Below, in pieces: positions 25,945 through 35,503 of a stretch of 64,000 nt of DNA. Source of the DNA: Bacteroidia bacterium (GTDB lineage: Bacteria; Bacteroidota; Bacteroidia; Cytophagales; Flammeovirgaceae); contig JAUIAB010000001.1 in the NCBI GenBank assembly GCA_030425505.1, positions 186,001-250,000 on the forward strand, written 5' to 3'. Both the position numbers and the translations under genes were made by a program. Under the pieces are notes generated by a model. That model was not told the origin of the DNA, did not search any database, and saw nothing but the letters and a program-made list of their open reading frames with translations. Positions within the stretch are counted from its first letter, which is position 1; each line of letters begins with the position of its first letter.

Positions 25945-27264
25945 CTATCTTTTTTTCTTATTCTTTGTTTTTTTGGATTGAGATTTATTCACCATTTTCA
26001 TCATTCCCTTGATTCCTTCTCTTGTTTTAAGTAGATTATTTACTTGCTGGATAGTGGTGCCACTACCCTGAGCTATCCTCTTTTTTCTGTTACTATCAAT
26101 AATTTCTGGTTTTTCTCTTTCTGTAGGAGTCATGGATAAAATCATGGCTTCCATTGGTACCATCGCATTATCATCTATTTCTTTTCCTTTCATCATTTTC
26201 CCTACTCCAGGTATCATGCCAGCTATATCTTTCAAACTTCCCAACTTTTTCATTTGATTGATCTGAGAAAGTAAATCATTAAAATCTAATTGATTTTTTC
26301 GTAGCTTTTTATCTAAACGTTTAGCTTCTTCTTCATCGAATGCTTGCTGTGCCTTCTCTACTAGTGATATTACATCACCCATGCCTAAGATCCTCTTGGC
26401 CATTCTATCTGGATGGAAAATATCTATATTTTCCATCTTCTCTCCAGTACCAATGAACTTGATTGGTTTGTCTACTACGGCTTTTATAGATATTGCTGCT
26501 CCACCTCTGGAGTCTCCATCTAGTTTTGTCAGCACTACTCCATCGAAGTCGAGTCTATCGTTAAAGGTCTTAGCTGTATTAACAGCATCTTGTCCTGTCA
26601 TGGAGTCGACTACAAAAAGTGTTTCAGAAGGGTTTAACTCCCTCTTAAGCCCTTCTATCTCTTTCATCATTGCCTCATCAACAGCAAGTCTACCAGCGGT
26701 ATCCACAATTAAGATACTCTTGCCATTACTTTTTGCATGTTTGATGGCGTTTTGAGCAATCTCTAGTGCATTCTTGTTTTCTGGCTCAGCATAAACATCT
26801 ATACCTATTTGTTCTCCTAATGCTTTTAACTGGTCAATAGCTGCTGGTCTATATATATCACAGGCTGCTAGAAGAATTTGCTTCCCTTTTTTCTTTAGGA
26901 GATTTCCCAACTTGGCTGTGAAAGTCGTTTTTCCTGATCCCTGAAGTCCTGAAATTAGAATAATACCTGGAGACCCCTGTGTATTAATCTCTTTCATCTC
27001 CCCCCCCATTAGCTCCGTAAGCTTATCGCTCACTATTTTCACAAAAAGCTCCCCTGGCTTAACAGAAGTAATTACTTTCTGCCCTATTGCCTCTTCCTTT
27101 ATCTCATCTGTGATGGTTTTAGCTACTTTATAGTTTACATCGGCATCCAATAATGCACGTCGTATCTCTTTGATAGTAGTTGCTATATTGATCTCACTTA
27201 TTCTCCCCTGTCCTTTGAGGTTTTTTATAGCACCGTCAAGTTTCTGTGTTAAGTTTTCAAGCAT
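25945..27264 (-). CDS. ffh: Signal recognition particle protein Ffh (SRP54)
   Basis: 439 residues. The N domain helical bundle is followed by the SRP GTPase: P-loop GLQGSGKTTFTAKLG, DTAGRLAVDE, TKLDGDSRGGAAIS, and then the Met-rich M domain (QINQMKKLGSLKDIAGMIPG ... GMMKMVNKS). It binds 4.5S RNA and signal sequences and targets nascent membrane proteins to FtsY. The C-terminus is very Lys-rich (QSKKTKNKKKR), as in other Bacteroidota. No rpsP or rimM neighbour is present here; rimM is at 49091. Confidence 0.96.
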   Translation of the reverse strand: MLENLTQKLDGAIKNLKGQGRISEINIATTIKEIRRALLDADVNYKVAKTITDEIKEEAIGQKVITSVKPGELFVKIVSDKLTELMGGEMKEINTQGSPGIILISGLQGSGKTTFTAKLGNLLKKKGKQILLAACDIYRPAAIDQLKALGEQIGIDVYAEPENKNALEIAQNAIKHAKSNGKSILIVDTAGRLAVDEAMMKEIEGLKRELNPSETLFVVDSMTGQDAVNTAKTFNDRLDFDGVVLTKLDGDSRGGAAISIKAVVDKPIKFIGTGEKMENIDIFHPDRMAKRILGMGDVISLVEKAQQAFDEEEAKRLDKKLRKNQLDFNDLLSQINQMKKLGSLKDIAGMIPGVGKMMKGKEIDDNAMVPMEAMILSMTPTEREKPEIIDSNRKKRIAQGSGTTIQQVNNLLKTREGIKGMMKMVNKSQSKKTKNKKKR

Positions 27265-27360
27265 GGCTTGTTCTATTTTTTTAGAACTGCAAAGGTATAG
27301 CTCTTTACTTCTAGAATCAACTTTTATTCATCCTATGACTTTATACAATAAGCCTTTAAG

Positions 27361-27861
27361 TTACATAGTGTAAAGCCTTAGTATTACTATCTCATTATTG
27401 GTAATAATCATCTCACCATTTCTTAAGCTTGCTTTCCTAAATAAAAATGGCTCATATACTTTACCTTCATAACTATTAATTAGTTTTCTAATATCTGATG
27501 ATAGCCATTCAAAATTTAATCCTTTAGCACTTTTCGACAAAAACCCCTTCTCTACCCTAGAGTATTCATCTTTTATTTCCTCAGTTGTTTGAGAGTCAAA
27601 GTACAAAACAGCTTCCAAAGAATAATCTGTTGGACCTACGGATAACCTTGAGCTGGAAGTCCCTCGTGCTTTGTATAAGAATTTTACCTTTTTAGGTTTG
27701 AATTTATCTAAGTTTATAAGTTTCTCAAGCTTATCTACGTCTTGTGAGAAGGTATCTTTTTTATTTGATTTTGCATTATTTTCTACTTTTTTACTGCAGC
27801 TAATAATAAGAGTACCAAGTAGATAAATTAAAAGTACCCTCAAGAAAAGTATATACTTCAT
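27361..27861 (-). CDS. Putative lipoprotein, unknown function
   Basis: 166 residues with a lipoprotein signal (LLIYLLGTLIISC, Cys at residue 22). The mature part begins with a Lys/Asn-rich linker, then a mixed alpha/beta region (KKVKFLYKARGTSSSRLSVG, DYSLEAVLYFDSQTTEEIKD). No family recognised. It is the last gene of the xseB-HIT-ligA-DUF6913 unit, 14 bp after the previous stop, so it is probably co-transcribed. The second half lacks repeats or helices suited to the membrane. Confidence 0.6.
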   Translation of the reverse strand: MKYILFLRVLLIYLLGTLIISCSKKVENNAKSNKKDTFSQDVDKLEKLINLDKFKPKKVKFLYKARGTSSSRLSVGPTDYSLEAVLYFDSQTTEEIKDEYSRVEKGFLSKSAKGLNFEWLSSDIRKLINSYEGKVYEPFLFRKASLRNGEMIITNNEIVILRLYTM

Positions 27862-27875
27862 TTGTGCTAATTTTA

Positions 27876-28400
27876 CTACCCCTTCTTTAGAACCTTAGCA
27901 TAGTGCAACATATTTTTAGCCAAATTACTTATGTTCTCATTATCCTGATAAACAACAATATCAATGGGAAGCGTATTATCATTACTTAATGTCCCAATTA
28001 TACATTTAGCTTGTATTTTTTTAATGAGGTACTTCGTTAAGTCGTTGTACTCTTCTATCATTAGAAAAAGCATTTCGTATTTTTTTAAAAAAAAAGTTTT
28101 TATATTTTCTGAAATAGGAGAGCCAAACAAGCTAAAATCATCAAAGTTTATTAGTGTATAATTAAAAGATGCATTATTTTCTACTTCTTTTGAATCAATA
28201 GAATAAATATCAGCCTTTTTACCTAGTGCATCTAGCTCTTTAATTAGAAGTTTACTTTGCTCAATCAAATCAGTTCTAGGCTGAAATAAAATTCCAATAC
28301 TTTGTGCATCTTCTAGGTTGGTAACCTCTTTATCTTCTCTAGAAGTTTTTGCCCATTTAAACTTTAATTGTATAAACTTTTTCTGTATCTTCTTTTTCAA
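27876..28400 (-). CDS. DUF6913-like Bacteroidota protein
   Basis: 174 residues, soluble. The order of elements (basic N-terminal helix, IGILFQPRTDLIEQSKLLIKELDALG, YTLINFDDFSLFGSPISENI, a hydrophobic helix YEMLFLMIEEYNDL and CIIGTLSNDNTLPIDIVVYQ) agrees with a Bacteroidota-specific family (DUF6913 from memory) that is often located beside ligA, as here (10 bp apart). No enzymatic motif is evident. Function unknown; co-transcription with ligA is likely. Confidence 0.65.
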   Translation of the reverse strand: MKKKIQKKFIQLKFKWAKTSREDKEVTNLEDAQSIGILFQPRTDLIEQSKLLIKELDALGKKADIYSIDSKEVENNASFNYTLINFDDFSLFGSPISENIKTFFLKKYEMLFLMIEEYNDLTKYLIKKIQAKCIIGTLSNDNTLPIDIVVYQDNENISNLAKNMLHYAKVLKKG

Positions 28401-28410
28401 GGTTAGCTTT

Positions 28411-30848
<2,438 letters not shown>

Positions 30849-30893
30849 TTTTCCTTATTTAGATTCCATGTAATTTCCTTAACCTTCTTCCGT

Positions 30894-30987
30894 CTTCATG
30901 TGTTTAAAGTTTGTGACCCGCCTTTTTATTTTGCACACATCTTAATTATTGCTTCGCGTGTGCCTCCATTTTAAATCAGACATCGTC
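30894..30987 (-). repeat. 95-bp intergenic element, single copy between xseB and HIT
   Basis: On the minus strand the copy starts GACGATGTCTGATTTAAAAT, where the TGA is the stop codon of xseB, and ends TTTAAACACATGAAG. The inner hairpin here is GCACAC/GTGTGC, perfectly paired although its 3' arm differs from other copies. A short seven-codon frame starts at the terminal ATG but stops before the HIT start. Confidence 0.85.
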
Positions 30988-31179
30988 TGTTTCCTTTTCT
31001 ATTACTACTTCTACGCTCCTTAATTTTTCAAAGCATTCCTGATACAACTCTTTTGCTCTTTTTACCTTTTCTATCAGATCATCGATTGGTATTTTATTTT
31101 CTTCTAGCATAAGGCGAATCTCCTCTAGTTCCTCTAGCCCTTTTTCATAACTGAATTGCTTTTTATCTTTTTTAGTCAT
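30976..31179 (-). CDS. xseB: Exodeoxyribonuclease VII small subunit
   Basis: 67 residues, the usual 60-80. The pattern FSYEKGLEELEEIRLMLEEN ... IDDLIEKVKRAKELYQECFEKLRSVE is characteristic. XseB forms the coiled extensions of exonuclease VII, which degrades single-stranded DNA with XseA. xseA, commonly adjacent, is not in the window; a tRNA gene lies upstream on the other strand. The last codons (T-D-D-V) and the stop codon are contributed by the 95-bp repeat that follows. Confidence 0.88.
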   Translation of the reverse strand: MTKKDKKQFSYEKGLEELEEIRLMLEENKIPIDDLIEKVKRAKELYQECFEKLRSVEVVIEKETDDV

Positions 31180-31302
31180 TTTTTCAAACGCTTGATGTCT
31201 TTATTCTAACAATTACAGATATAAATTTAGCACGCTATTTTAGTTTCTTGAACACTTCTTCCTATTGTTTTGTCTATCCAATCATAGTTTACGATTATTT
31301 TA

Positions 31303-31334
31303 TTTGAAAATTCTAGAATTTAGTATAAACTTTG
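31303..31334 (+). promoter_or_regulatory. Bacteroidota-type promoter of tRNA-Met
   Basis: TTTG (31303-31306), a 19-bp spacer, and TAAACTTTG (31326-31334, one base longer than TAnnTTTG) lie 9 bp upstream of the tRNA 5' end. Spacing and sequence fit the -33/-7 promoter of this phylum. Confidence 0.6.
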
Positions 31335-31342
31335 CAGTCTAC

Positions 31343-31416
31343 GGCGAGGTAGCTCAGGTGGTTAGAGCGTTGGATTCATAACCCAAAGGTCGCGGGTTCA
31401 ACTCCCGCTCTCGCTA
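31343..31416 (+). tRNA. tRNA-Met (CAT anticodon)
   Basis: A 74-nt cloverleaf: acceptor GGCGAGG / TCTCGCT (two G-T pairs), TA at positions 8-9, D arm GCTC...GAGC, anticodon arm TTGGA-TTCATAA-CCCAA with anticodon CAT, T arm GCGGG-TTCAACT-CCCGC, discriminator A. CCA is not encoded. The 31/39 pair is A-C. It lacks the GGG/CCC anticodon stem of initiators, so it is an elongator tRNA-Met; an Ile tRNA with a modified CAT anticodon cannot be excluded from sequence alone. Confidence 0.92.
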
Positions 31417-31551
31417 CTTATTTCAATACCCAAAAGCTATTTTTCCTTTCTTTTTTAGAGTGAAGTTTAAAAGACTTATCAATCTCATTTTAAACAATTT
31501 TTCATTAAAGTATTTCTATGATATATTATTGCTAATTAAAAAATGTAAAAG

Positions 31552-31875
31552 ATGGCTGTAAACCAAGTAGATGATAAAACGTTTTCCAGTGTTTTGGAAG
31601 ACAGCGATAGAGTAGTTGCTAAGTTTTATGCAAATTGGTGTGGAAGCTGTAGACTTTTCAAACCAAAGTTTAATCGCTTGTCTAACGAAGAAGATTACCA
31701 AGACATAACATTTATAGATGTTAATGCAGAAGAAAGTCCTGAAGCTCGGAAAATAGCAGGGGCAAATAACTTGCCTTTTTTTACTGTCTTTAAAAAAGGT
31801 AATAAGGTAGCCTCTTTATCTACAACCAAAGAAGAGGAAGTTAGATCTTTGATTAATAATCTATTAGAAGACTAG
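31552..31875 (+). CDS. Thioredoxin-like protein
   Basis: 107 residues with the thioredoxin fold and redox motif WCGSC at about residues 29-33 (ANWCGSCRLFKPKF), and the cis-Pro in NLPFFTVFKKG. No signal peptide, so cytoplasmic. The active-site dipeptide G-S in place of G-P marks it as a variant rather than the main thioredoxin. It is followed after 16 bp by a small conserved gene with which it is probably co-transcribed. Confidence 0.88.
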   Translation: MAVNQVDDKTFSSVLEDSDRVVAKFYANWCGSCRLFKPKFNRLSNEEDYQDITFIDVNAEESPEARKIAGANNLPFFTVFKKGNKVASLSTTKEEEVRSLINNLLED

Positions 31876-31891
31876 ACTGTTTTAAAACATT

Positions 31892-32134
31892 ATGAAAATA
31901 CCTGTTGTCAAAAAATTGGTTGAGCAATACTCTGTAGAAGATCTGTCTAAAGCTGAGGAAGAAATTTCTGAGGAAAAAAAACCTTCTATAAATGTGGAAG
32001 GAGAGGATGAAGGAGAACAATTGACCCATGTCTATGCCGCTAAATGGATAAAAGAAAAAATGGCAGAAGAGGATATTGATCTTAATAATGCACTAAGGGC
32101 ATACACTAAAATGGTCAGAAGCTCAATTAGTTAA
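31892..32134 (+). CDS. Small conserved Bacteroidota protein after thioredoxin
   Basis: 80 residues, acidic, soluble. MKIPVVKKLVEQYSVEDLSK is followed by a Glu/Lys-rich middle and a conserved-looking end LTHVYAAKWIKEKMAEEDID. I associate it with a DUF6952-type family that commonly follows a thioredoxin gene in this phylum (from memory). Function unknown. A 95-bp repeat copy begins about 90 bp downstream. Confidence 0.65.
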   Translation: MKIPVVKKLVEQYSVEDLSKAEEEISEEKKPSINVEGEDEGEQLTHVYAAKWIKEKMAEEDIDLNNALRAYTKMVRSSIS

Positions 32135-32222
32135 CTGTAAACGAATTACATAAAGCTAATTTCTTTCACAAAAGAATACTGGATCACTCTATGTAATCAG
32201 CTTTTGAAAAACAGATGAAACA

Positions 32223-32307
32223 GACCATGTCTGATTTAAAATGGAGGCACATACAAACATGAGTGCTAAACAAATTAGGCAGACCACAAATTTTAAAACA
32301 GGTGAAA
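32223..32307 (+). repeat. Shortened 95-bp intergenic element before the LtaS-like gene
   Basis: The copy begins GACCATGTCTGATTTAAAAT and ends ACAGGTGAAAA. It is about 10 bp shorter than the others because part of the inner hairpin is deleted, yet GGCAC and GTGCT still pair. ATGAAACAG lies just upstream. The end of the element contains the GTG that I take as the start codon of the next gene. Confidence 0.8.
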
Positions 32308-34143
32308 AAAATAATTCTTTCCTTTCTAAAATATTATTTATTCTGGATACTTTTTCTGACTGTATTCAAAGTTTTCTTTACTATTTACAATTATTCCTTT
32401 GTAGCTAACATACCATCGTCTGATTTCTGGGGGATCTTCCGATATGGAGTTATCATGGATTTATCAGTAGCTGGGTATTTAAGCATGCTTCCTGGGGTTA
32501 TTTTTAGCCTGGGTTTTATCATTTCCAGCCGTTTTAGCTCCTATTTACTAAAGTTTTACACCCTTGCTCTATTAATCGCAATGACCTTTCTCGGTCTGAC
32601 GGATGCTGGGCTTTATCCAGCTTGGGGAACACGCCTGAACTCTCAATTTTTAATGTACCTGGAAACACCTGGAGGTATTTATGCATCCTTAACCTGGTGG
32701 CAACTTATTCTTTTTCCAGCATTATGGGTTGGGATTGTTTGGTTAAGTTTTAAAAGTTATAACCAACTCTTAAAAAGAAAAGATCTGTCCAACATGAAAA
32801 TGAAATGGTGGGGTATTCCTGTGACCTTATTTCTTATTGCTTTTTTGATCATTCCTATTCGAGGAGGTCTAGATCGTGCTCCAATGAATCATAGCAGCGT
32901 ATACTTTAGCAGTTACCTTGAAGCTAACCAATTTGCATACAACTATTTCTGGAATTTTATCCATGATGTTTTAAAACACAAAAAGGCTCGGGTTAATGTA
33001 AGTTATATGCCAGATGAGGATGCTAAATCCATTTTGGAAACACATGACAAGACAAATAGTGAAGCACCTCAAATTATATTTCCAGTTAAAAATAAGCCTA
33101 CAAATGTCATATTGGTTTTCTTGGAAAGCTTTTCTAATAAGGTGATTGAGCCACTGGGCGGACTGCCAAGTATTACACCTAGGTTGAATGAGTTTTGTAA
33201 GGAGGGTATTGCTTTTAATTCTTTTTTTGCCACTGGGCGACGCTCAGATAAGGGAATGCTGGCAACTATTGGTGGGAGACCGTCAGATATGAGCCGTACA
33301 ACTGCTCTGGCTTTTCCTGATAAAATGAGCAAACTGGACTACTTCCCAAAATACTTTGCAAATAGAGGTTATAACATGTCATTCTATTATGGTGGCGATG
33401 TTAACTTTTACAATACTCGAGCAGTGATGATTCAGTCAGGCATTAATAAGATTATTTCGAAATCAGATTTTCCTCTTGACGTAGGGTTAAAGCAAAAATG
33501 GGGTGTTCCTGATGAGCATCTTTATGCACGGGCATTTGAAGACTTGAAAAAAGAAAAAGAACCTTTCTTTAGCATAGTATACAACATTAGTAGTCATGAG
33601 CCTTTTGATATTGAGGGTTATGATAAGTTTCCACCCACTAGCACAAAGAATAAGTATCTTAATGTAATTTCGTATGCAGATAGCTGTTTAGGAGTCTTTA
33701 TTGATTCATTAAAACAAACAGATATGTGGGATCATACACTTATAATGATTACATCTGACCATACTTCATTAGAGCCTGATCATACTAATATTACAGAACC
33801 CTCGAGTTATCGCATTCCTTTAGTTTTGATTGGAGGAGTTGTGAAAGATTCGTTTATAAGTGATCGAATCGGGAATCAAAATGATTTAGCACCAACGATA
33901 TTGAATCAACTTGAATGGCAGTATAAAAAGGACTTACTTTCAAAGGACTTTTTAACAGACGATAGTTATGCCTTTTACTTTAGCAGTCAGGGGTGGGGGT
34001 TTATATCTCCTAAGGTTGGGTGGTTTATGAATACAAATACTAAAAAGCAAGATTTTTTTTATAATCATACTCCAACAAAAACAGACTCGTTAATGCATTT
34101 TGCTAAAGCCTATGTGCAATATTTGCATGGTGGGCATCCATAA
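32302..34143 (+). CDS. LTA synthase-like membrane sulfatase family protein
   Basis: 613 residues from the GTG at 32302. I prefer this start because it matches the RTGAAA end of the repeat element, where rimM and the MotB-like gene also start; an in-frame GTG 13 codons earlier is alternative. Five membrane helices (about 5-165 in the preferred numbering) precede a sulfatase/alkaline-phosphatase domain: NVILVFLESFSNK, the metal-binding TGRRSDKGMLATIGG (nucleophile probably the Ser/Thr in this segment) and ITSDHTSLEPDH. LtaS relatives transfer phosphoglycerol-type groups; Bacteroidota lack lipoteichoic acid, so the acceptor may be a lipid or glycan. A lipid kinase gene follows directly. Confidence 0.82.
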   Translation: MKKIILSFLKYYLFWILFLTVFKVFFTIYNYSFVANIPSSDFWGIFRYGVIMDLSVAGYLSMLPGVIFSLGFIISSRFSSYLLKFYTLALLIAMTFLGLTDAGLYPAWGTRLNSQFLMYLETPGGIYASLTWWQLILFPALWVGIVWLSFKSYNQLLKRKDLSNMKMKWWGIPVTLFLIAFLIIPIRGGLDRAPMNHSSVYFSSYLEANQFAYNYFWNFIHDVLKHKKARVNVSYMPDEDAKSILETHDKTNSEAPQIIFPVKNKPTNVILVFLESFSNKVIEPLGGLPSITPRLNEFCKEGIAFNSFFATGRRSDKGMLATIGGRPSDMSRTTALAFPDKMSKLDYFPKYFANRGYNMSFYYGGDVNFYNTRAVMIQSGINKIISKSDFPLDVGLKQKWGVPDEHLYARAFEDLKKEKEPFFSIVYNISSHEPFDIEGYDKFPPTSTKNKYLNVISYADSCLGVFIDSLKQTDMWDHTLIMITSDHTSLEPDHTNITEPSSYRIPLVLIGGVVKDSFISDRIGNQNDLAPTILNQLEWQYKKDLLSKDFLTDDSYAFYFSSQGWGFISPKVGWFMNTNTKKQDFFYNHTPTKTDSLMHFAKAYVQYLHGGHP

Positions 34144-34153
34144 TATTTAGCAG

Positions 34154-35032
34154 ATGGTAAGAAAAAAATATGCGTTCATTGTAAATCCAATCGCAGGATC
34201 AAAAAGCAGTACCAAGTATTTTGATAAGCTTAAAGCTGAGTTACAGAAAAGGAGTATACCGTTTAGCAGTATAAAAACCAAGTGGGCAGGGCATGCTTCC
34301 GAGCTAGTGCAAAAACTACTTAAAAAAGGAGAAGCACTCATTGTTTCTGTGGGGGGAGATGGCACTTTTAATGAGGTTGCCTCTATACTTGTTGGGACAA
34401 ATCAGAAAATGGCTCATATTCCAAGAGGTTCGGGAAATGGGTTAGCTCGAATGCTAAAAATCCCTCATAAAATAGGAAAGGTTGTAGGTTATCTAGAAAG
34501 TGGTACAATCAAAGAAATAGATGTAGGCAGGGTTAATAATGATTATTTCTTTTGTACGTGTGGCTTTGGTTTTGACGCATTAATAGCCCATCGTTTTGAC
34601 GGAAGCAAAAAGCGCGGGCTAAAAGGTTATGTACGTAATGTGATAAAATCTTTTTTTAGTTTTAAAGGCGTTACTGCTCAGTTTACTCTTGATGGGAAGG
34701 CCTATAAAGGAAATTATTTTGCTGTAACTATCGCAAATGCCAACCAGTATGGTAATGATGCTTTTATTGCTCCGAAAGCCAATCTACAAGATGGATTGTT
34801 GGATGTCACAATAATCAAGCCTTTCCCTTTGTGGTATGCTCCTCTAATGGCTATTGCTCTTTTTGGTAATTGGATTCACAAGGCACGTTTCGTAGAAACC
34901 CGAAAAGCAAAGAAAGTAGAGCTTCATTCAATTTCTTCACCGTATTTTCATAGAGATGGGGATGTCTATCCACTTCAGGTGCCAGCAACACTATCCGTTT
35001 TTCCTAGCGGATTATATTTACAGACTCCGTAA
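34154..35032 (+). CDS. Diacylglycerol/lipid kinase family protein
   Basis: 292 residues, DAGK catalytic fold. The nucleotide loop VSVGGDGTFNEVASILVG and the PRGSGNGLARML segment are intact, followed by the C-terminal beta-sandwich with FIAPKANLQDGLLDVTII and FHRDGDVYPL. It phosphorylates a lipid such as diacylglycerol. It begins 11 bp after the LtaS-like gene; since LtaS-type enzymes release diacylglycerol, a recycling kinase next to it makes functional sense (inference). An intrinsic terminator follows. Confidence 0.9.
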   Translation: MVRKKYAFIVNPIAGSKSSTKYFDKLKAELQKRSIPFSSIKTKWAGHASELVQKLLKKGEALIVSVGGDGTFNEVASILVGTNQKMAHIPRGSGNGLARMLKIPHKIGKVVGYLESGTIKEIDVGRVNNDYFFCTCGFGFDALIAHRFDGSKKRGLKGYVRNVIKSFFSFKGVTAQFTLDGKAYKGNYFAVTIANANQYGNDAFIAPKANLQDGLLDVTIIKPFPLWYAPLMAIALFGNWIHKARFVETRKAKKVELHSISSPYFHRDGDVYPLQVPATLSVFPSGLYLQTP

Positions 35033-35110
35033 CACAAAAATTAGAGGTTTATATCAAAAAGATTTTTTCAAATTTCTAACATGAGTGTTTTTTAATTACT
35101 CTGAAACAAG

Positions 35111-35143
35111 AAAAAAAGGCCTAGCTTATAAAACTGGCCTTTT
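35111..35143 (+). terminator. Intrinsic terminator after lipid kinase
   Basis: AAAAGGCC (114-121) pairs with GGCCTTTT (136-143) around a 14-nt loop; A- and T-rich flanks. It ends the LtaS-like/kinase unit. Confidence 0.7.
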
Positions 35144-35269
35144 CCATAGCTAAAAACTAAAACCAACGACTACTATGTACTAATAATAGAACGTTAATAC
35201 CTATAACGTAAGCTTTATTATTTTGTTTTATATTTAATATTCATTTCTTTTCTTACGTTAACTTTTATA

Positions 35270-35359
35270 ATGAAGAGTATAAAACCTGTTATACTTTTCG
35301 CTCTAATTTACTCCCTTTTTTTCTTAAAATCTCTTAAAAATTCATTGTTGGAGAGCTAA
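35270..35359 (+). CDS. Possible small hydrophobic peptide (29 residues)
   Basis: ATG at 35270 to TAA at 35357-35359 encodes a peptide with two basic residues near the start, a hydrophobic core PVILFALIYSLFFL and a short basic/polar tail. This has the form of a small membrane peptide or a leader peptide upstream of nrdA. It might equally be chance in AT-rich DNA. Confidence 0.2.
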   Translation: MKSIKPVILFALIYSLFFLKSLKNSLLES

Positions 35360-35503
35360 CTTTTTGCTAATATCGAAGTTGAAATGAGGCGAAGAAAAGG
35401 GGTGTTTTATAGGTAGTTGATTTGGTGGAAATTACATAAAACTTGTCCTTTTTATATTTTGTTTTCATATAAAGGAACTAAGTAAATTTTTTAAAATAAG
35501 GTT

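Larger units (their letters stand above)
35033..35503. other. Intergenic region upstream of nrdA
   Basis: 471 bp. It holds the terminator at 35111-35143 and a possible 29-codon frame at 35270-35359. A TTTG at 35421 and TATATTTTG at 35453-35461 resemble promoter boxes but are too far apart to pair. I see no clear NrdR boxes and no nrdB gene. Confidence 0.5.

Noticed and set aside
32263-32301. Upstream GTG (32263) as the start of the LtaS-like gene
   Set aside because: The extra 13 codons are translated repeat element; the GTG at 32302 coincides with the RTGAAA end where other genes start. This is a preference, not proof.
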